The notes beneath the pieces were generated by a model. That model was not told where the DNA came from, did not search any database, and saw only the letters and a list, made by a program, of their open reading frames with translations. A program made the position numbers and the translations under genes. Shown one piece after another: positions 16,885-26,026 of a DNA stretch of 64,000 nucleotides. The number at the start of each line of letters is the position of its first letter. Positions within the stretch are counted from its first letter, which is position 1. The stretch is taken from the NCBI RefSeq assembly GCF_003350505.1, contig NZ_QQAY01000005.1, positions 62,001 through 126,000 on the forward strand, given 5' to 3'. The DNA is from Falsibacillus pallidus (GTDB taxonomy: Bacteria; Bacillota; Bacilli; Bacillales; DSM-25281).

Positions 16885-16934
16885 ATCGTGGGTTCAGACT
16901 TTCTTTATAAAAGGTTGAATTCACGATTTTTTTA
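16885..16934 (+). terminator. Riboswitch-controlled intrinsic terminator
   Basis: The stem ATCGTGGGTTCA/TGAATTCACGAT (with G-U pairs) is followed by TTTTTTTATTTT. It forms when guanine stabilises P1 and shuts off nupG. Confidence 0.88.
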
Positions 16935-17009
16935 TTTTCTTTTGAGAAGTCTGACATCTGATGACGTACCAATCATCTAAAGGAAATCGCAATCATCTAG
17001 GAGGTCATT

Positions 17010-18203
17010 ATGGACATTTTATTAGGCATACTCAGTTTAATCGGTGTTTTATTCCTTGGCTGGCTGCTCAGCAGCAAGAAATCTATCATCCCTTGGCGCA
17101 CCATCCTTATTGGAATGGTTCTGGAAGCATTATTTGTTTTATTCGTTCTGAAAGTCCCAGTCGGGAAGACTTTTTTAGAAAAAGCAGCCCTTGGGGTGCA
17201 AAAAGTCATTGATTTCAGCAATGAAGGTATCCAGTTTGTATTCGGAGGTTTCTTCGATAAAGGAACGCACATCACGTTTGTTTTTGCGATTAACGTGCTG
17301 GCGGTCATAATTTTCATCTCTGCCCTTATTTCTGCTCTTTATTATTTGCGCGTTCTTCCACTTATTGTCCGCGTCATCGGGGTCACACTTGGAAAATTGC
17401 TCGGTACAACAAAAGTGGAAACTTTCAATGCAGTCGGAAATTCATTTTTGGGAATCGTTGAAGCACCGCTTTTGATCAAGCCTTATCTTAAATTTTTGAC
17501 CCGTTCTGAAACGTTCGCTGTCATGGTTGGAGGAACGGCTTCTGCGAGCGGCGCCATCCTTGTCGGCTACTCCCTGATGGGAATCGATATGAAATACCTC
17601 CTTCTTTCTGTATTCAGCGTGCCGCTCATTTCCTTGATCATGGCAAAACTGATGGAACCAGAAACAGAAGTATCCGAGACAAATGACAACATCAAAATGG
17701 CTAAGACAGATCATACGAATATCTTTGAAGCCATCGCAGACGGTGCGGTCAACGGCGTGCAGCTTGCCATCAATATCGGTGCCCTCTTGATTGCCTTCAT
17801 CGGGATCCTTGCACTTGTCAACGGTGTGCTCGGACTATTCCACACAAGCCTGTCCATGATTTTGGGCTACGCATTCTACCCATTTGCATTGTTGGTCGGC
17901 GTACCGGTGGACGAAGCTTTCAAAGCCGCATCCATCATTGGAACAAAAATGTCCATCAATGAATTCGTTGCCTATGACAACCTGACTAAGATTTCCGATC
18001 AATTGTCCCCTAAAACAGTGGCGATCCTATCTGTTGCCCTTTGCAACTTCGCCAACCTGTCTTCAATCGGACAATTGATTGTCGGACTGGGTTCCCTTGA
18101 ACCATCCAAACGTCCGCTTGTGGCGAAACTAAGCCTAAAAGCAATCGTCGGAGGAACACTTGCCAGCTTCATCACGGCGATCTTCGTAGGAATGTTTATG
18201 TAA
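17010..18203 (+). CDS. nupG: Purine nucleoside transporter, CNT (NupC/NupG) family
   Basis: A 397-residue concentrative nucleoside transporter with the family's N-terminal Nucleos_tra2_N helices, the gate region (FNAVGNSFLGIVEAPLLIKPYL), the motif MVGGTASASGAILVGYSLMGI, and the C-terminal GTKMSINEFVAYDNL and ALCNFANLSSIG. It imports nucleosides with a cation gradient. The guanine riboswitch directly upstream makes guanosine/inosine uptake the likely role, matching B. subtilis nupG (yxjA). Start ATG 17010 after TAGGAGGTC. Confidence 0.94.
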   Translation: MDILLGILSLIGVLFLGWLLSSKKSIIPWRTILIGMVLEALFVLFVLKVPVGKTFLEKAALGVQKVIDFSNEGIQFVFGGFFDKGTHITFVFAINVLAVIIFISALISALYYLRVLPLIVRVIGVTLGKLLGTTKVETFNAVGNSFLGIVEAPLLIKPYLKFLTRSETFAVMVGGTASASGAILVGYSLMGIDMKYLLLSVFSVPLISLIMAKLMEPETEVSETNDNIKMAKTDHTNIFEAIADGAVNGVQLAINIGALLIAFIGILALVNGVLGLFHTSLSMILGYAFYPFALLVGVPVDEAFKAASIIGTKMSINEFVAYDNLTKISDQLSPKTVAILSVALCNFANLSSIGQLIVGLGSLEPSKRPLVAKLSLKAIVGGTLASFITAIFVGMFM

Positions 18204-18212
18204 GAATTTAAG

Positions 18213-18258
18213 ACAGGAGACAACGGCGGAACATTTCGCTTTGTCTCCTGTTTTTTTG
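18213..18258 (+). terminator. Terminator of nupG
   Basis: The 11-bp stem ACAGGAGACAA/TTGTCTCCTGT is followed by TTTTTTT. Confidence 0.85.
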
Positions 18259-18268
18259 TGTGCTCCCT

Positions 18269-18532
18269 TATATGAGCCCGTAATTCTTCATTCATGACGT
18301 TCATCCGGTCCTGCGCCATATTACGGGCTGTATTCTATCTCTTTCATGACCTTCATTTTGCTTTTGACCTGATTACGGGCACTTTCCAACCTCTTTCGAT
18401 ACCTTCACACCTCCCTTCACCTTTCCAAGGGCACCATCTAACCACATTCCTGCCCTTCACCCTCCGCAGCCAAACACAAAGGGCACTATCCGCAATGTTG
18501 CACGTCCCTCCCCCCGAAACATTCTCCAAATA
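18269..18532. repeat. Phased array with 52-bp period (GGGC core)
   Basis: GGGC starts at 18325, 18377, 18429 and 18481, exactly 52 bp apart. A second landmark, TTCATGAC, recurs at 18291 and 18343, also 52 bp. Units are otherwise heavily diverged and C-rich. It occupies the 300-bp gap between convergent nupG and the deacetylase gene; no gene is seen there. Confidence 0.7.
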
Positions 18533-18556
18533 AGCACATTCCACACTATGCCCCAC

Positions 18557-18589
18557 AAAAAAACCTCGCCAAATTGGCGAGGTTTTTAT
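18557..18589. terminator. Bidirectional terminator
   Basis: The stem AAACCTCGCC/GGCGAGGTTT has A and T runs on either side, at the 3' end of the deacetylase gene. Confidence 0.85.
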
Positions 18590-19293
18590 TTTCCACTCAT
18601 CTTCTGCAGCTCATTGACGGTCACAAATGTATACCCTTCTTTAGAAAGGTCATCCAAAATCTCTTTTATAACCTTAAGTTCATCTCCAGTATGGTCATAC
18701 ATTGCGTGAATCAGGATGATCGATCCCGGCTGCACGTTTTCTTTTACATAATCCAGTTTGTCAGAGACCTTCGTAAAATAAGTATCCGGTTCGAGGCTCC
18801 ACATAATCGTATCCCTATCATGCTTCCACAAGTAGTAGGGGAGTCCGACTATCTTCTTCCCATTCGGTGGGCGGACATCGATTTCTCCTTTGTAGCCGGC
18901 TTCCCGGATCAACTTATCCGTTTTCTCAATCTCGTCCCGAATATAGCCAGGTGATTTAAAAATCATCCGGTTATGCGAATACGTATGGTTCCCGATTTGA
19001 TGCCCGGCCTGTGCAATCTTCTCTGCCTCCACGGGATTCTGCTTCATTTCACGGCCGATAAGGAAGAATGTTGCTTTGGCGTTATACTGATCCAATAGCG
19101 GCAGTATTTCATCCACATTTTCTGTCGGACCGTCGTCAAATGTCAGGGCGACGACTTTCTGCTTCGTATCCACATGATCGATCAAACCTCCGAACAGCTG
19201 AAATGTCCGGGCGTTCATCAATTTATAGAGGCCGAAAAGCAGCAAGAAAATAATCAGCACAGTGACAGCAAAAATCATTAATTTCTTTTTCAT
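18586..19293 (-). CDS. Membrane-anchored polysaccharide deacetylase (NodB domain)
   Basis: A 235-residue protein. One N-terminal membrane helix or uncleaved signal (MIFAVTVLIIFLLLFGLYKL) precedes a NodB domain with motif 1 ALTFDDGPTENV and motif 2 QIGNHTYSHNRM (the metal-binding H-x3-H). Motif 3 appears as VRPPNGKK, where most members have RPPYG or RPPWG, so activity may be altered. A late IILIHAMYD segment supplies the final catalytic region. It likely deacetylates peptidoglycan or another wall polymer outside the membrane. Single gene. Confidence 0.88.
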   Translation of the reverse strand: MKKKLMIFAVTVLIIFLLLFGLYKLMNARTFQLFGGLIDHVDTKQKVVALTFDDGPTENVDEILPLLDQYNAKATFFLIGREMKQNPVEAEKIAQAGHQIGNHTYSHNRMIFKSPGYIRDEIEKTDKLIREAGYKGEIDVRPPNGKKIVGLPYYLWKHDRDTIMWSLEPDTYFTKVSDKLDYVKENVQPGSIILIHAMYDHTGDELKVIKEILDDLSKEGYTFVTVNELQKMSGK

Positions 19294-19365
19294 ATGACTA
19301 GCCTTTCTTTTTTCATTTCCCTCATTTTATACTAATTCCTTTAAAGATGCCTGCTTTTTTCCCCC

Positions 19366-20886
19366 TTAAGCCTTCGCTTCCGCTCGAGTCAAACCATACG
19401 CCGCCCAGTCCAGCTCCTTCAGCCAAACAGCAGCCGCTTCGATGTCCTTGGAGAATATGCGGTCCTTTGTAATCGAAGGGACGATCTCGCGCGATTTGTC
19501 ATAAAACACTCTCGTCCTGCTCGCCATTTTCTCTACTCCTTGGAATTCTGCTCCCTGGAGTGCACAGATCAGTTCAATGGCGAGGACCCTCCGCGCATTC
19601 TGGATAATTTGATGGGCATGCCTCGAACCGATCGTCCCCATACTGACATGGTCCTCCTGATTGGCAGATGACGGGATGGAATCGACGCTTGCCGGATGAG
19701 CCAGCGTTTTGTTTTCCGAAACAAGTGAAGCTGCCGCGTATTGCATGATCATGGCTCCTGATTGCAGACCGGGCTGTGGGCTCAAAAATGGCGGCAGATC
19801 ATTCAGCTGCGGATTCACCAGCCGCTCGATTCTCCGCTCGGAAATATTGGCGAGTTCTGCGACCGCAATTTTCATGAAGTCCATGGCTAGAGCAATCGGC
19901 TGCCCGTGAAAGTTCCCCCCGGAAATAATTTTCGCGCCATCGTCAAATATCAACGGGTTGTCTGTCGCCGCATTGATTTCGATCTCCAGCTTTTCTTTCA
20001 CATAATCAAGCGCCTGCCAGGAAGCTCCATGGACCTGCGGGATGCATCTTAAGGAATAGGCATCCTGCACCCTGATTTCCCCTTGCGACGTGGTCAATCC
20101 GCTGTCGGACAGATACTCCCTGATCCTCTTTGCCACTTCTGTCTGCTGCGAATAGCCCCGTGCCAAATGGACATCTTCATCAAATGCATCCATAATTCCG
20201 CGAAGTGCTTCCATTGTAATTGAAGCAATCATTTCACTCTCGAGCGCCACCTGCTCTGCCTCGAGGTAATTGACCACACCCATTGCCGTCATAGCTTGGG
20301 TTCCATTGATCAAAGCCAACCCTTCTTTTGCCTGAAGCACAATTGGGGCAATTCCTTCTTTGGACAGCGCCTGTATCCCAGGGATCCTTTCCCCTTTATA
20401 AAAAACTTCCCCTTCCCCCATCAGAACAAGAGCTAAGTGGGAAAGCGGTGCAAGATCCCCGCTTGCCCCCAAAGAACCCTGCTGCGGGATCACCGGATGA
20501 ATCTCCGCATTGATCAGGTCAATCAACCGTTCAATGATGACAGGACGCACTCCGGAATACCCTTTGATCAAGGCATTGGCGCGCAAAAGGAGCATCGCTC
20601 TCGACACTTCTTCCGGAAACGGCTCCCCTACTCCGCATGCATGGGAGTGGATTAAATTCAGCTGCAATTCTTCCACATCCTCAGCATTGATGAGGACATC
20701 GCTGAATTTTCCAAAACCAGTATTGATGCCATAGACGACCTTCTGCTGCTCGACAATCCGGTCCACCGCTGCCCTGCTTTTCACCACCCGCTCCATGCTT
20801 GCCGGAGAAGCTGAAACCATTGCCTTGTCAAAAAGAACCGCCTTAATATCCTTTAATGTCAATGTGCTGCCGTTTAATTCCACCAT
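19366..20886 (-). CDS. hutH: Histidine ammonia-lyase
   Basis: A 506-residue aromatic amino acid lyase. The Ala-Ser-Gly triplet that forms the MIO cofactor is in [15 protein letters not shown] (about residues 142-144). Other family stretches are [26 protein letters not shown] and [15 protein letters not shown]. It converts histidine to urocanate and ammonia, the first step of the Hut pathway. The start is ATG 20886 after AGGGGTG. The rest of the hut operon is not next to it: downstream is the deacetylase gene, upstream a divergent thioesterase. The leader has a large hairpin (20926-20965) and a cre-like site. Confidence 0.96.
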   Translation of the reverse strand: MVELNGSTLTLKDIKAVLFDKAMVSASPASMERVVKSRAAVDRIVEQQKVVYGINTGFGKFSDVLINAEDVEELQLNLIHSHACGVGEPFPEEVSRAMLLLRANALIKGYSGVRPVIIERLIDLINAEIHPVIPQQGSLGASGDLAPLSHLALVLMGEGEVFYKGERIPGIQALSKEGIAPIVLQAKEGLALINGTQAMTAMGVVNYLEAEQVALESEMIASITMEALRGIMDAFDEDVHLARGYSQQTEVAKRIREYLSDSGLTTSQGEIRVQDAYSLRCIPQVHGASWQALDYVKEKLEIEINAATDNPLIFDDGAKIISGGNFHGQPIALAMDFMKIAVAELANISERRIERLVNPQLNDLPPFLSPQPGLQSGAMIMQYAAASLVSENKTLAHPASVDSIPSSANQEDHVSMGTIGSRHAHQIIQNARRVLAIELICALQGAEFQGVEKMASRTRVFYDKSREIVPSITKDRIFSKDIEAAAVWLKELDWAAYGLTRAEAKA

Positions 20887-20925
20887 TTTATAGCACCCCT
20901 CTAATGATTTACCAAAATAAAGAAA

Positions 20926-20965
20926 GAGGCATGATCGAAACCGGCTGGTTAATCGATCATGCCTC
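20926..20965 (-). promoter_or_regulatory. hutH leader hairpin, possible attenuator
   Basis: A 13-bp perfect stem GAGGCATGATCGA/TCGATCATGCCTC encloses a smaller AACC/GGTT hairpin. On the minus strand it runs into TTTCTTTATTTT, so it can act as an intrinsic terminator 39 bp before hutH. In B. subtilis, hut expression is controlled by HutP-dependent antitermination at a comparable structure. No hutP is in the window, and HutP triplet sites were not clearly seen. Confidence 0.65.
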
Positions 20966-21066
20966 TATTTATCCGTTCTTCGGCCATCCGGCCATTTTTA
21001 TACATTTTCATGGTAATCAACACCCTATAAACGAAATATTCTAAAAATACAGAGTCTTTTTCCCAG

Positions 21067-21081
21067 TGTATGCGTTTTCTT
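21067..21081 (-). promoter_or_regulatory. Possible CcpA cre site upstream of hutH
   Basis: The minus strand reads AAGAAAACGCATACA, one mismatch from WTGNAANCGNWNNCW. It lies about 180 bp upstream of hutH and also upstream of the divergent thioesterase. Catabolite repression of hut is known in Bacillus. Confidence 0.4.
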
Positions 21082-21175
21082 TCATTATGTCAATATATCC
21101 TTGAGCATATTAGTTTTTTCTCGCTTTACGAAGGGTATAATAAAAGGTAGTAATTCAATAGAAAAGGGTGATCTG

Positions 21176-21679
21176 ATGAGAGAAAAAAAATTCATGAGGG
21201 ACACATTGGCCATAAAGACGAGCCACGTTCTTCCCCCAGACACCAATCATCATGGAACACTATTTGGCGGTAAGCTGATGGCTTACATAGATGATATTGC
21301 TTCCATCAGTGCATATAGATTGGCGCGCAATCCGGTCGTTACAGCTTCGACTGACTCCGTCGACTTCCTTGAGCCCATCCGCGGCGGTGATGCCGTTACG
21401 CTTGAGGCCATGGTCACATGGACTGGCAGAAGCTCCATGGAAGTTTTCGTGAAAGTGACTTCGGAGAGATTGCTCACTGGCGAAAAAGCAGTCGCTGCCC
21501 TCTCCTTCCTGACATTCGTAGCACTCGACGAAAACGGAAAGCCTGCTCCTGTTCCTCAGATTGTTCCGGAAACTCAGGAAGAACTTTGGCTCAATGAAAC
21601 TGCGCTCAGACGTGCAGAGCACCGCAAGACCCGCAAAAACGAAAGCGCAGAGCTTGCACGATTCTTTGCAAGAGAATAG
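21176..21679 (+). CDS. Acyl-CoA thioesterase, hotdog fold (YkhA-like)
   Basis: A 167-residue single-hotdog thioesterase of the BACH/YciA type. The helix region is DTNHHGTLFGGKLMAYIDDIA, and the second strand signature is STDSVDFLEPIRGGDAVTLEA. It hydrolyses acyl-CoA, and such proteins form hexamers. The start is ATG 21176 after AAAGGGTGA; an upstream in-frame extension has no ribosome site. The C-terminus is charged (RRAEHRKTRKNE). Close to B. subtilis YkhA by general resemblance. Single gene with its own terminator. Confidence 0.88.
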   Translation: MREKKFMRDTLAIKTSHVLPPDTNHHGTLFGGKLMAYIDDIASISAYRLARNPVVTASTDSVDFLEPIRGGDAVTLEAMVTWTGRSSMEVFVKVTSERLLTGEKAVAALSFLTFVALDENGKPAPVPQIVPETQEELWLNETALRRAEHRKTRKNESAELARFFARE

Positions 21680-21682
21680 ACA

Positions 21683-21717
21683 AAAAAACCGGTACAGTTT
21701 TATGTGCCGGTTTTTTT
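21683..21717 (+). terminator. Terminator of thioesterase gene
   Basis: The stem AAACCGGTACA/TGTGCCGGTTT is followed by TTTT. Confidence 0.85.
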
Positions 21718-21801
21718 GTGTCTTCAAAACCCCCTCCAAACCTTCCGCACTATTTCTTCTATTCCGACTATTAATTTCCCCCTAATAAAGTGTTTATTTT
21801 G

Positions 21802-21809
21802 ACCGATAT
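21802..21809 (+). promoter_or_regulatory. Possible sigma-D -10 element of the BMP-chemoreceptor operon
   Basis: ACCGATAT matches the sigma-D -10 consensus GCCGATAT, 52 bp before the lipoprotein start. CTAA at 21782 is a loose -35 at slightly long spacing. A motility sigma factor is expected for a chemoreceptor operon, but the -35 is weak. Confidence 0.4.
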
Positions 21810-21860
21810 AAAAAAAGACAACATTGGAAACTTTTACATAATGGTTGGAAGGAGATACAA

Positions 21861-22844
21861 ATGTATAAATTTTTATTACTTATATTAAGTGTGTTCACCC
21901 TTGTCTTATCCGGGTGTTCTGTAAAGTCAGATCAGGCAGCGGCTGATAAAAAGGAGTACCATATCGGCATATTGCTTTCCGACACGGGGCTTGGGGACGG
22001 GTCATTCAACGATTCCGCTTTTAAAGGACTCGAAAAAGCCAGGGATGAACTCGGATTTCTTTTTGACTATAGGGAAGCTCCTAACGGAAACGAAGAGAAA
22101 GCCCTTGAAGAGCTCGTCAAACAAGGTAATGACCTGATCATCGGCCTTGGCTTTTCAGCTCAGCCTGCACTCGAAGCTGTCGCCAAAAAGCATCCGGATC
22201 AGCGCTTCGTTCTTATCGACGGGATGTCTACTGTCAAAAACATCAAGTCCATCACATTTAAAGAACAAGAAGGAAGCTTCCTTGTCGGAATGGCCGCGGC
22301 GATGACTACGAAATCCCATACAATCGGATTTATCGGAGGAGCACAAGCCCCTGTCATCCAAAAATTCAAAAACGGCTACACGGCAGGTGCTCATTATATC
22401 GATCCGAACATAAACGTCCTAGTCGATTTTGCAGATACGTTCAGCGATGACAAGAAAGGAACGGAGCTTGCTGAGAAGCAAATGAAAAACAAGGCAGACT
22501 TCCTTTACCCAGCAGCTGGTTTCACAGGAGTTGGAGCACTAAAGGCAGCTGAGAAAAAAGGCATCTATTCAGCCGGAGTCGACAGCGATCAGCATTTTAT
22601 TGCCGAAAAATCGATCGTCACTTCGATGATGAAAAACATCGATACCGTCGTTTACAACTTAGCGAAAGAATTCAACAAAAATGGCCGCATCGATATGAGT
22701 CCTGAAGAGCTTGGCCTTAAAGAAAACGGCGTGGGCCTTGCACCGTTCACACTCATCCAATTGACTCCAGGAGATTTAGAAAAGCTGGATGAGGCAAAAA
22801 ACAAATTGATCCACGGAGAAATTCCAATACCTGAAAATGATTAA
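21861..22844 (+). CDS. BMP/Med-family substrate-binding lipoprotein
   Basis: A 327-residue protein. The signal peptide has lipobox LSGC, so Cys19 is acylated and the protein is held on the outer face of the membrane. The mature part is a periplasmic-binding-protein fold of the basic membrane protein family (HIGILLSDTGLGDGSFNDSAFKGL; IIGLGFSAQPAL; IGFIGGAQAPVIQKFKNGY). Family members bind nucleosides (PnrA, NupN) or act as Med-type regulators. No permease or ATPase gene is adjacent; instead a chemoreceptor gene follows 12 bp later. I infer that it hands a ligand, possibly a nucleoside, to that receptor. Confidence 0.88.
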   Translation: MYKFLLLILSVFTLVLSGCSVKSDQAAADKKEYHIGILLSDTGLGDGSFNDSAFKGLEKARDELGFLFDYREAPNGNEEKALEELVKQGNDLIIGLGFSAQPALEAVAKKHPDQRFVLIDGMSTVKNIKSITFKEQEGSFLVGMAAAMTTKSHTIGFIGGAQAPVIQKFKNGYTAGAHYIDPNINVLVDFADTFSDDKKGTELAEKQMKNKADFLYPAAGFTGVGALKAAEKKGIYSAGVDSDQHFIAEKSIVTSMMKNIDTVVYNLAKEFNKNGRIDMSPEELGLKENGVGLAPFTLIQLTPGDLEKLDEAKNKLIHGEIPIPEND

Positions 22845-22856
22845 AGGAGACAGATT

Positions 22857-24512
22857 ATGAACCTTCGCATTCGTTTGAATTTACTGGGACTCATTCCATT
22901 GGTGCTCGCGATTCTCATGATTTTTTTCATTACTTCCCAGGTCATGCTTATTCAAAATTCCTCTAAAAACGATGCTGGCATCCTTGTCGGCGTCGAAAAA
23001 TTCAGAGGTGATTTGACCAGCACAAAGCAAGGGTTGTCCAATTATTCGTTCAACCCATCCGATGCCAATTTGGCAGAAGCCAAAACGAGCTTAGACAATA
23101 GCAATGCATCCCTTCAGTCCCTTACAAAACAATTGAAGGCGCCTGAACAAAAAGCACTGTTGAAGAAAATCAGCGAAAAATACACGGAGTTGTCAAACGA
23201 ATCGTCCAAAGCACTGGAGAACCAAAATAAACCTGCTGTAAACCGTCAGGCCATGCGTGTTTCCGGTATTTTGAATGATGTTTTTCTCTTGAATAAGCAG
23301 GCAAATGAGCTGTACAAAGCCAATCTTGATAAAACAAAGGCCAAAATCGGCTTCATTATCCTGTTTTCCATCATTGGAAGCATCCTGTTAGTCGTTCTTT
23401 CCCTGATCTTATCGTGGGTTCTATCCAACCGCATTGTCAAACCGGTCAACACAATGGTTAAAAATGCGGAACGAGTGGCGCAAGGCGATCTTTCCATCCA
23501 GATGGAGTCCGGAAAGCCGCAATCCAAATATGAATTGGACAAGCTTGCAGCAGCTTTCTCCCAAATGGTCATGAACCTCCGCGATACGGTACAGTCCATC
23601 GAAAAAGTCGGAGAAGACGTCCAGGAATTTGCTGAAGGTGTAACAAAGCAAATGTTCAACCTGACGGAAATCAGCAATCAAGTCGCAGCTTCAACTGAAG
23701 AGCTCTCCAAAGGGAGCCAGTCCATGTCAGATGAAATCCAGTCAACTGCCATTCATACTTCAGTCATGCGTGAAGCATTTGAACAAAATGTACAAGAGAG
23801 CCTCGAATCCTTATCGAAAAGCAAGGAAGCCCTCGAGTCAGTGGAAATTGGGAAGCAATCTCTTACAAAACAGAAGTCCCTTTCAGATCAAATGGCTCAG
23901 TCTTCTTCCGAAATCAGCCAGGCTGTGGCAGAATTCAGAAATTATACGGGCCAGATAGAAGATGCAGCAGTTTCTGTCAATCAGATTGCAGAGCAGACGA
24001 ACCTTCTTGCCCTCAACGCTGCGATTGAAGCTGCCCGTGCAGGGGAAGCTGGAAAAGGATTCGCCGTTGTGGCTGAAGAAGTCCGCAAGCTTGCAGAGGA
24101 TTCCTCCAAAGCGACTAAATTGATCACAGATATGGTAAAGAACATTAAGGATGGGATTCAGCACGTCATCGGCGCCGCGCAAAACGGCCAGGAAATCTCC
24201 GTCGACCAGGTTCATTCCATGGAAGAAACGGGCCAATCGTTCGAATCGATTTCCACTTCGGTCAATTCGATATTCAGCCAATTGAATGAACTCGTTTCTA
24301 AACTCCAGGATTCAAGCCACAAAAGCAGCGACATCCTGGCAGCCATTGAAAACATCAGTGCCGTGACTGAAGAGGCGGCAGCCGGCACCGAAGAAATTTC
24401 TGCTTCTACAGATGAACAGCTTCGCTCATTCAATCACTTGAATGAACTGATCAGCACCCTCCACCAAATGACGGAGAATATGAAAAAAGAAATGGATAAA
24501 TTCACCCTTTAA
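22857..24512 (+). CDS. Methyl-accepting chemotaxis protein
   Basis: A 551-residue transmembrane receptor: TM1 ([17 protein letters not shown]), an external helical domain of about 135 residues rich in Ser/Asn/Lys, TM2 ([22 protein letters not shown]), a HAMP domain ([23 protein letters not shown]), then a long signalling coiled coil. The hairpin tip that binds CheA/CheW is [35 protein letters not shown]. The external domain is small and helical, with no dCache fold, which fits sensing through a binding protein such as the lipoprotein encoded just upstream. Start ATG 22857 after AAAGGAGA. Confidence 0.93.
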   Translation: MNLRIRLNLLGLIPLVLAILMIFFITSQVMLIQNSSKNDAGILVGVEKFRGDLTSTKQGLSNYSFNPSDANLAEAKTSLDNSNASLQSLTKQLKAPEQKALLKKISEKYTELSNESSKALENQNKPAVNRQAMRVSGILNDVFLLNKQANELYKANLDKTKAKIGFIILFSIIGSILLVVLSLILSWVLSNRIVKPVNTMVKNAERVAQGDLSIQMESGKPQSKYELDKLAAAFSQMVMNLRDTVQSIEKVGEDVQEFAEGVTKQMFNLTEISNQVAASTEELSKGSQSMSDEIQSTAIHTSVMREAFEQNVQESLESLSKSKEALESVEIGKQSLTKQKSLSDQMAQSSSEISQAVAEFRNYTGQIEDAAVSVNQIAEQTNLLALNAAIEAARAGEAGKGFAVVAEEVRKLAEDSSKATKLITDMVKNIKDGIQHVIGAAQNGQEISVDQVHSMEETGQSFESISTSVNSIFSQLNELVSKLQDSSHKSSDILAAIENISAVTEEAAAGTEEISASTDEQLRSFNHLNELISTLHQMTENMKKEMDKFTL

Positions 24513-24527
24513 CTTTCTGCCAACCTA

Positions 24528-24562
24528 CGGGTACGATATTCAGTCGTGCCCGCTTTTCTATT
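24528..24562 (+). terminator. Terminator of BMP-chemoreceptor operon
   Basis: The stem CGGGTACGA/TCGTGCCCG is followed by CTTTTCTATTTTT. Confidence 0.8.
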
Positions 24563-24829
24563 TTTATCCAAAAATATGCACATAAAGCGCATTTTCGCAG
24601 GATGCCAATTATTACATTCCCTTTAAAATTCCGTAACACGAAACGCCTCCCCTTCACTGTCCTGAAGCTTTATCCTGTGCTGTCAATGGTTTAATCGCTT
24701 CTATGAAAAATATGGGTTTTGTAACAAACATCTTCTTCCATAAACTACTACCTTACGTACCGACAAAAATCTCCTATAATCGTAAGAAGGATTATGAGTG
24801 TCGAATTCAAAAAGGTAGGGTGAATACAT

Positions 24830-25837
24830 ATGTTCTCAAATTCTGAAATTGGTATTGATTTAGGAACTGCAAACATTTTAGTATATAGCAAAAACAAAGG
24901 AATCATTTTAAACGAACCGTCCGTTGTGGCGATTGATACAGAAACCAAAAATGTCCTGGCTGTCGGTGCCGAGGCAAAAAGCATGATTGGGAAAACTCCT
25001 GGAAAAATCGTCGCAGTGCGTCCTTTGAAAGATGGCGTCATCGCTGATTATGACATCACTACTGAAATGCTGAAGCAAATCATGAAGTACGCCGGCAAAA
25101 AGCTTGGCTTCTCCATCCGCAAGCCAAATGTCGTTGTATGTACTCCATCCGGAGCTACGTCTGTTGAGCGCCGCGCTATCCATGATGCGGTTAAAAACAG
25201 CGGTGCTAAAACAGTCCATCTTATCGAAGAACCTGTAGCGGCTGCCATCGGTGCAGATCTTCCGGTTGATGAGCCTGTTGCCAACGTGATTGTTGACATC
25301 GGCGGAGGTACAACGGAAGTAGCGATCATTTCTTACGGCGGTGTGGTCACTTGCAATACCATCCGTATCGGCGGAGACCAAATGGACGAAGATATCATTC
25401 AATACGTCCGTAAAAAATACAACCTCCTCATCGGGGAAAGAACGGCTGAAACAATCAAAATGGAAATCGGCTACGCATTGATCGAACATGATGAAATGAC
25501 AATGGACATCCGCGGACGCGACCTTGTTACAGGTCTTCCAAAGACGATTGCCCTTGTATCATCTGAAATTCAAACTGCATTGAAAGAATCATTGCTTCAT
25601 GTTCTTGAAACAATCCGTGCTACACTGGAAAACTGTCCTCCAGAATTAAGCGGCGACATCGTTGACCGCGGAGTTATCCTGACAGGCGGCGGTGCGCTCT
25701 TAAACGGCATGCAGGATTGGTTGAGCAAAGAAATCGTCGTTCCTGTACACCTTGCAGCAAGCCCATTGGAATCCGTTGCTATCGGAACAGGACGTTCATT
25801 AACAGTGATCCACAAACTTCAAAAAGCAGCACGATAA
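24830..25837 (+). CDS. mreBH: Actin-like cell shape protein MreBH
   Basis: A 335-residue MreB-family actin homologue with the phosphate-1 motif ([14 protein letters not shown]), phosphate-2 motif ([16 protein letters not shown]), adenosine motif ([17 protein letters not shown]) and the connecting [13 protein letters not shown]. The length equals that of B. subtilis MreBH, and the gene is isolated rather than beside mreCD, which argues for MreBH over MreB. It forms filaments that guide the elongation machinery and LytE on the lateral wall. A plausible sigma-A promoter is TTACGT (24753), 16 bp, TATAAT (24775). Start ATG 24830 after GGTAGGGTGA. Confidence 0.85.
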   Translation: MFSNSEIGIDLGTANILVYSKNKGIILNEPSVVAIDTETKNVLAVGAEAKSMIGKTPGKIVAVRPLKDGVIADYDITTEMLKQIMKYAGKKLGFSIRKPNVVVCTPSGATSVERRAIHDAVKNSGAKTVHLIEEPVAAAIGADLPVDEPVANVIVDIGGGTTEVAIISYGGVVTCNTIRIGGDQMDEDIIQYVRKKYNLLIGERTAETIKMEIGYALIEHDEMTMDIRGRDLVTGLPKTIALVSSEIQTALKESLLHVLETIRATLENCPPELSGDIVDRGVILTGGGALLNGMQDWLSKEIVVPVHLAASPLESVAIGTGRSLTVIHKLQKAAR

Positions 25838-25841
25838 TTTT

Positions 25842-25955
25842 AAAAGCGCAAGCGACCTGATCAGCCCCGACCAGCATAAGACGGAACTCGAAGGAAATCC
25901 TGATTTCCGTAGAGGTACGGCTTATGATCTCGAGGGGCTGGGCGCTGGAGCTGGA
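25842..25955. repeat. Structured dispersed repeat, copy B
   Basis: Matches the repeat at 13784-13890 over its whole length, including CATAAGACGGAAC, GGAAATCCTGATTTCCGTAG, CGGCTTATGA and GGGCGCTGGAGCTGGA. Nested stems are AGCGC/GCGCT, AGCCCC/GGGGCT, CATAAG/CTTATG and GGAAATC/GATTTCC. It lies between convergent mreBH and yhfC. Confidence 0.8.
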
Positions 25956-25988
25956 TAGATTTATTACCCTGAGAATTTCTACTCTCTA

Positions 25989-26026
25989 AAAAAGCGGACA
26001 CTTCCTCGGAAGTGCCCGCTTTTCTT
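25989..26026. terminator. Bidirectional terminator between mreBH and yhfC-like gene
   Basis: The 16-bp stem AAAAGCGGACACTTCC/GGAAGTGCCCGCTTTT has one internal mismatch and a TC loop. Confidence 0.85.

Noticed and set aside
21176-21679. Start of the thioesterase at 21101
   Set aside because: No ribosome site there and the extension does not match hotdog proteins. ATG 21176 follows AAAGGGTGA.
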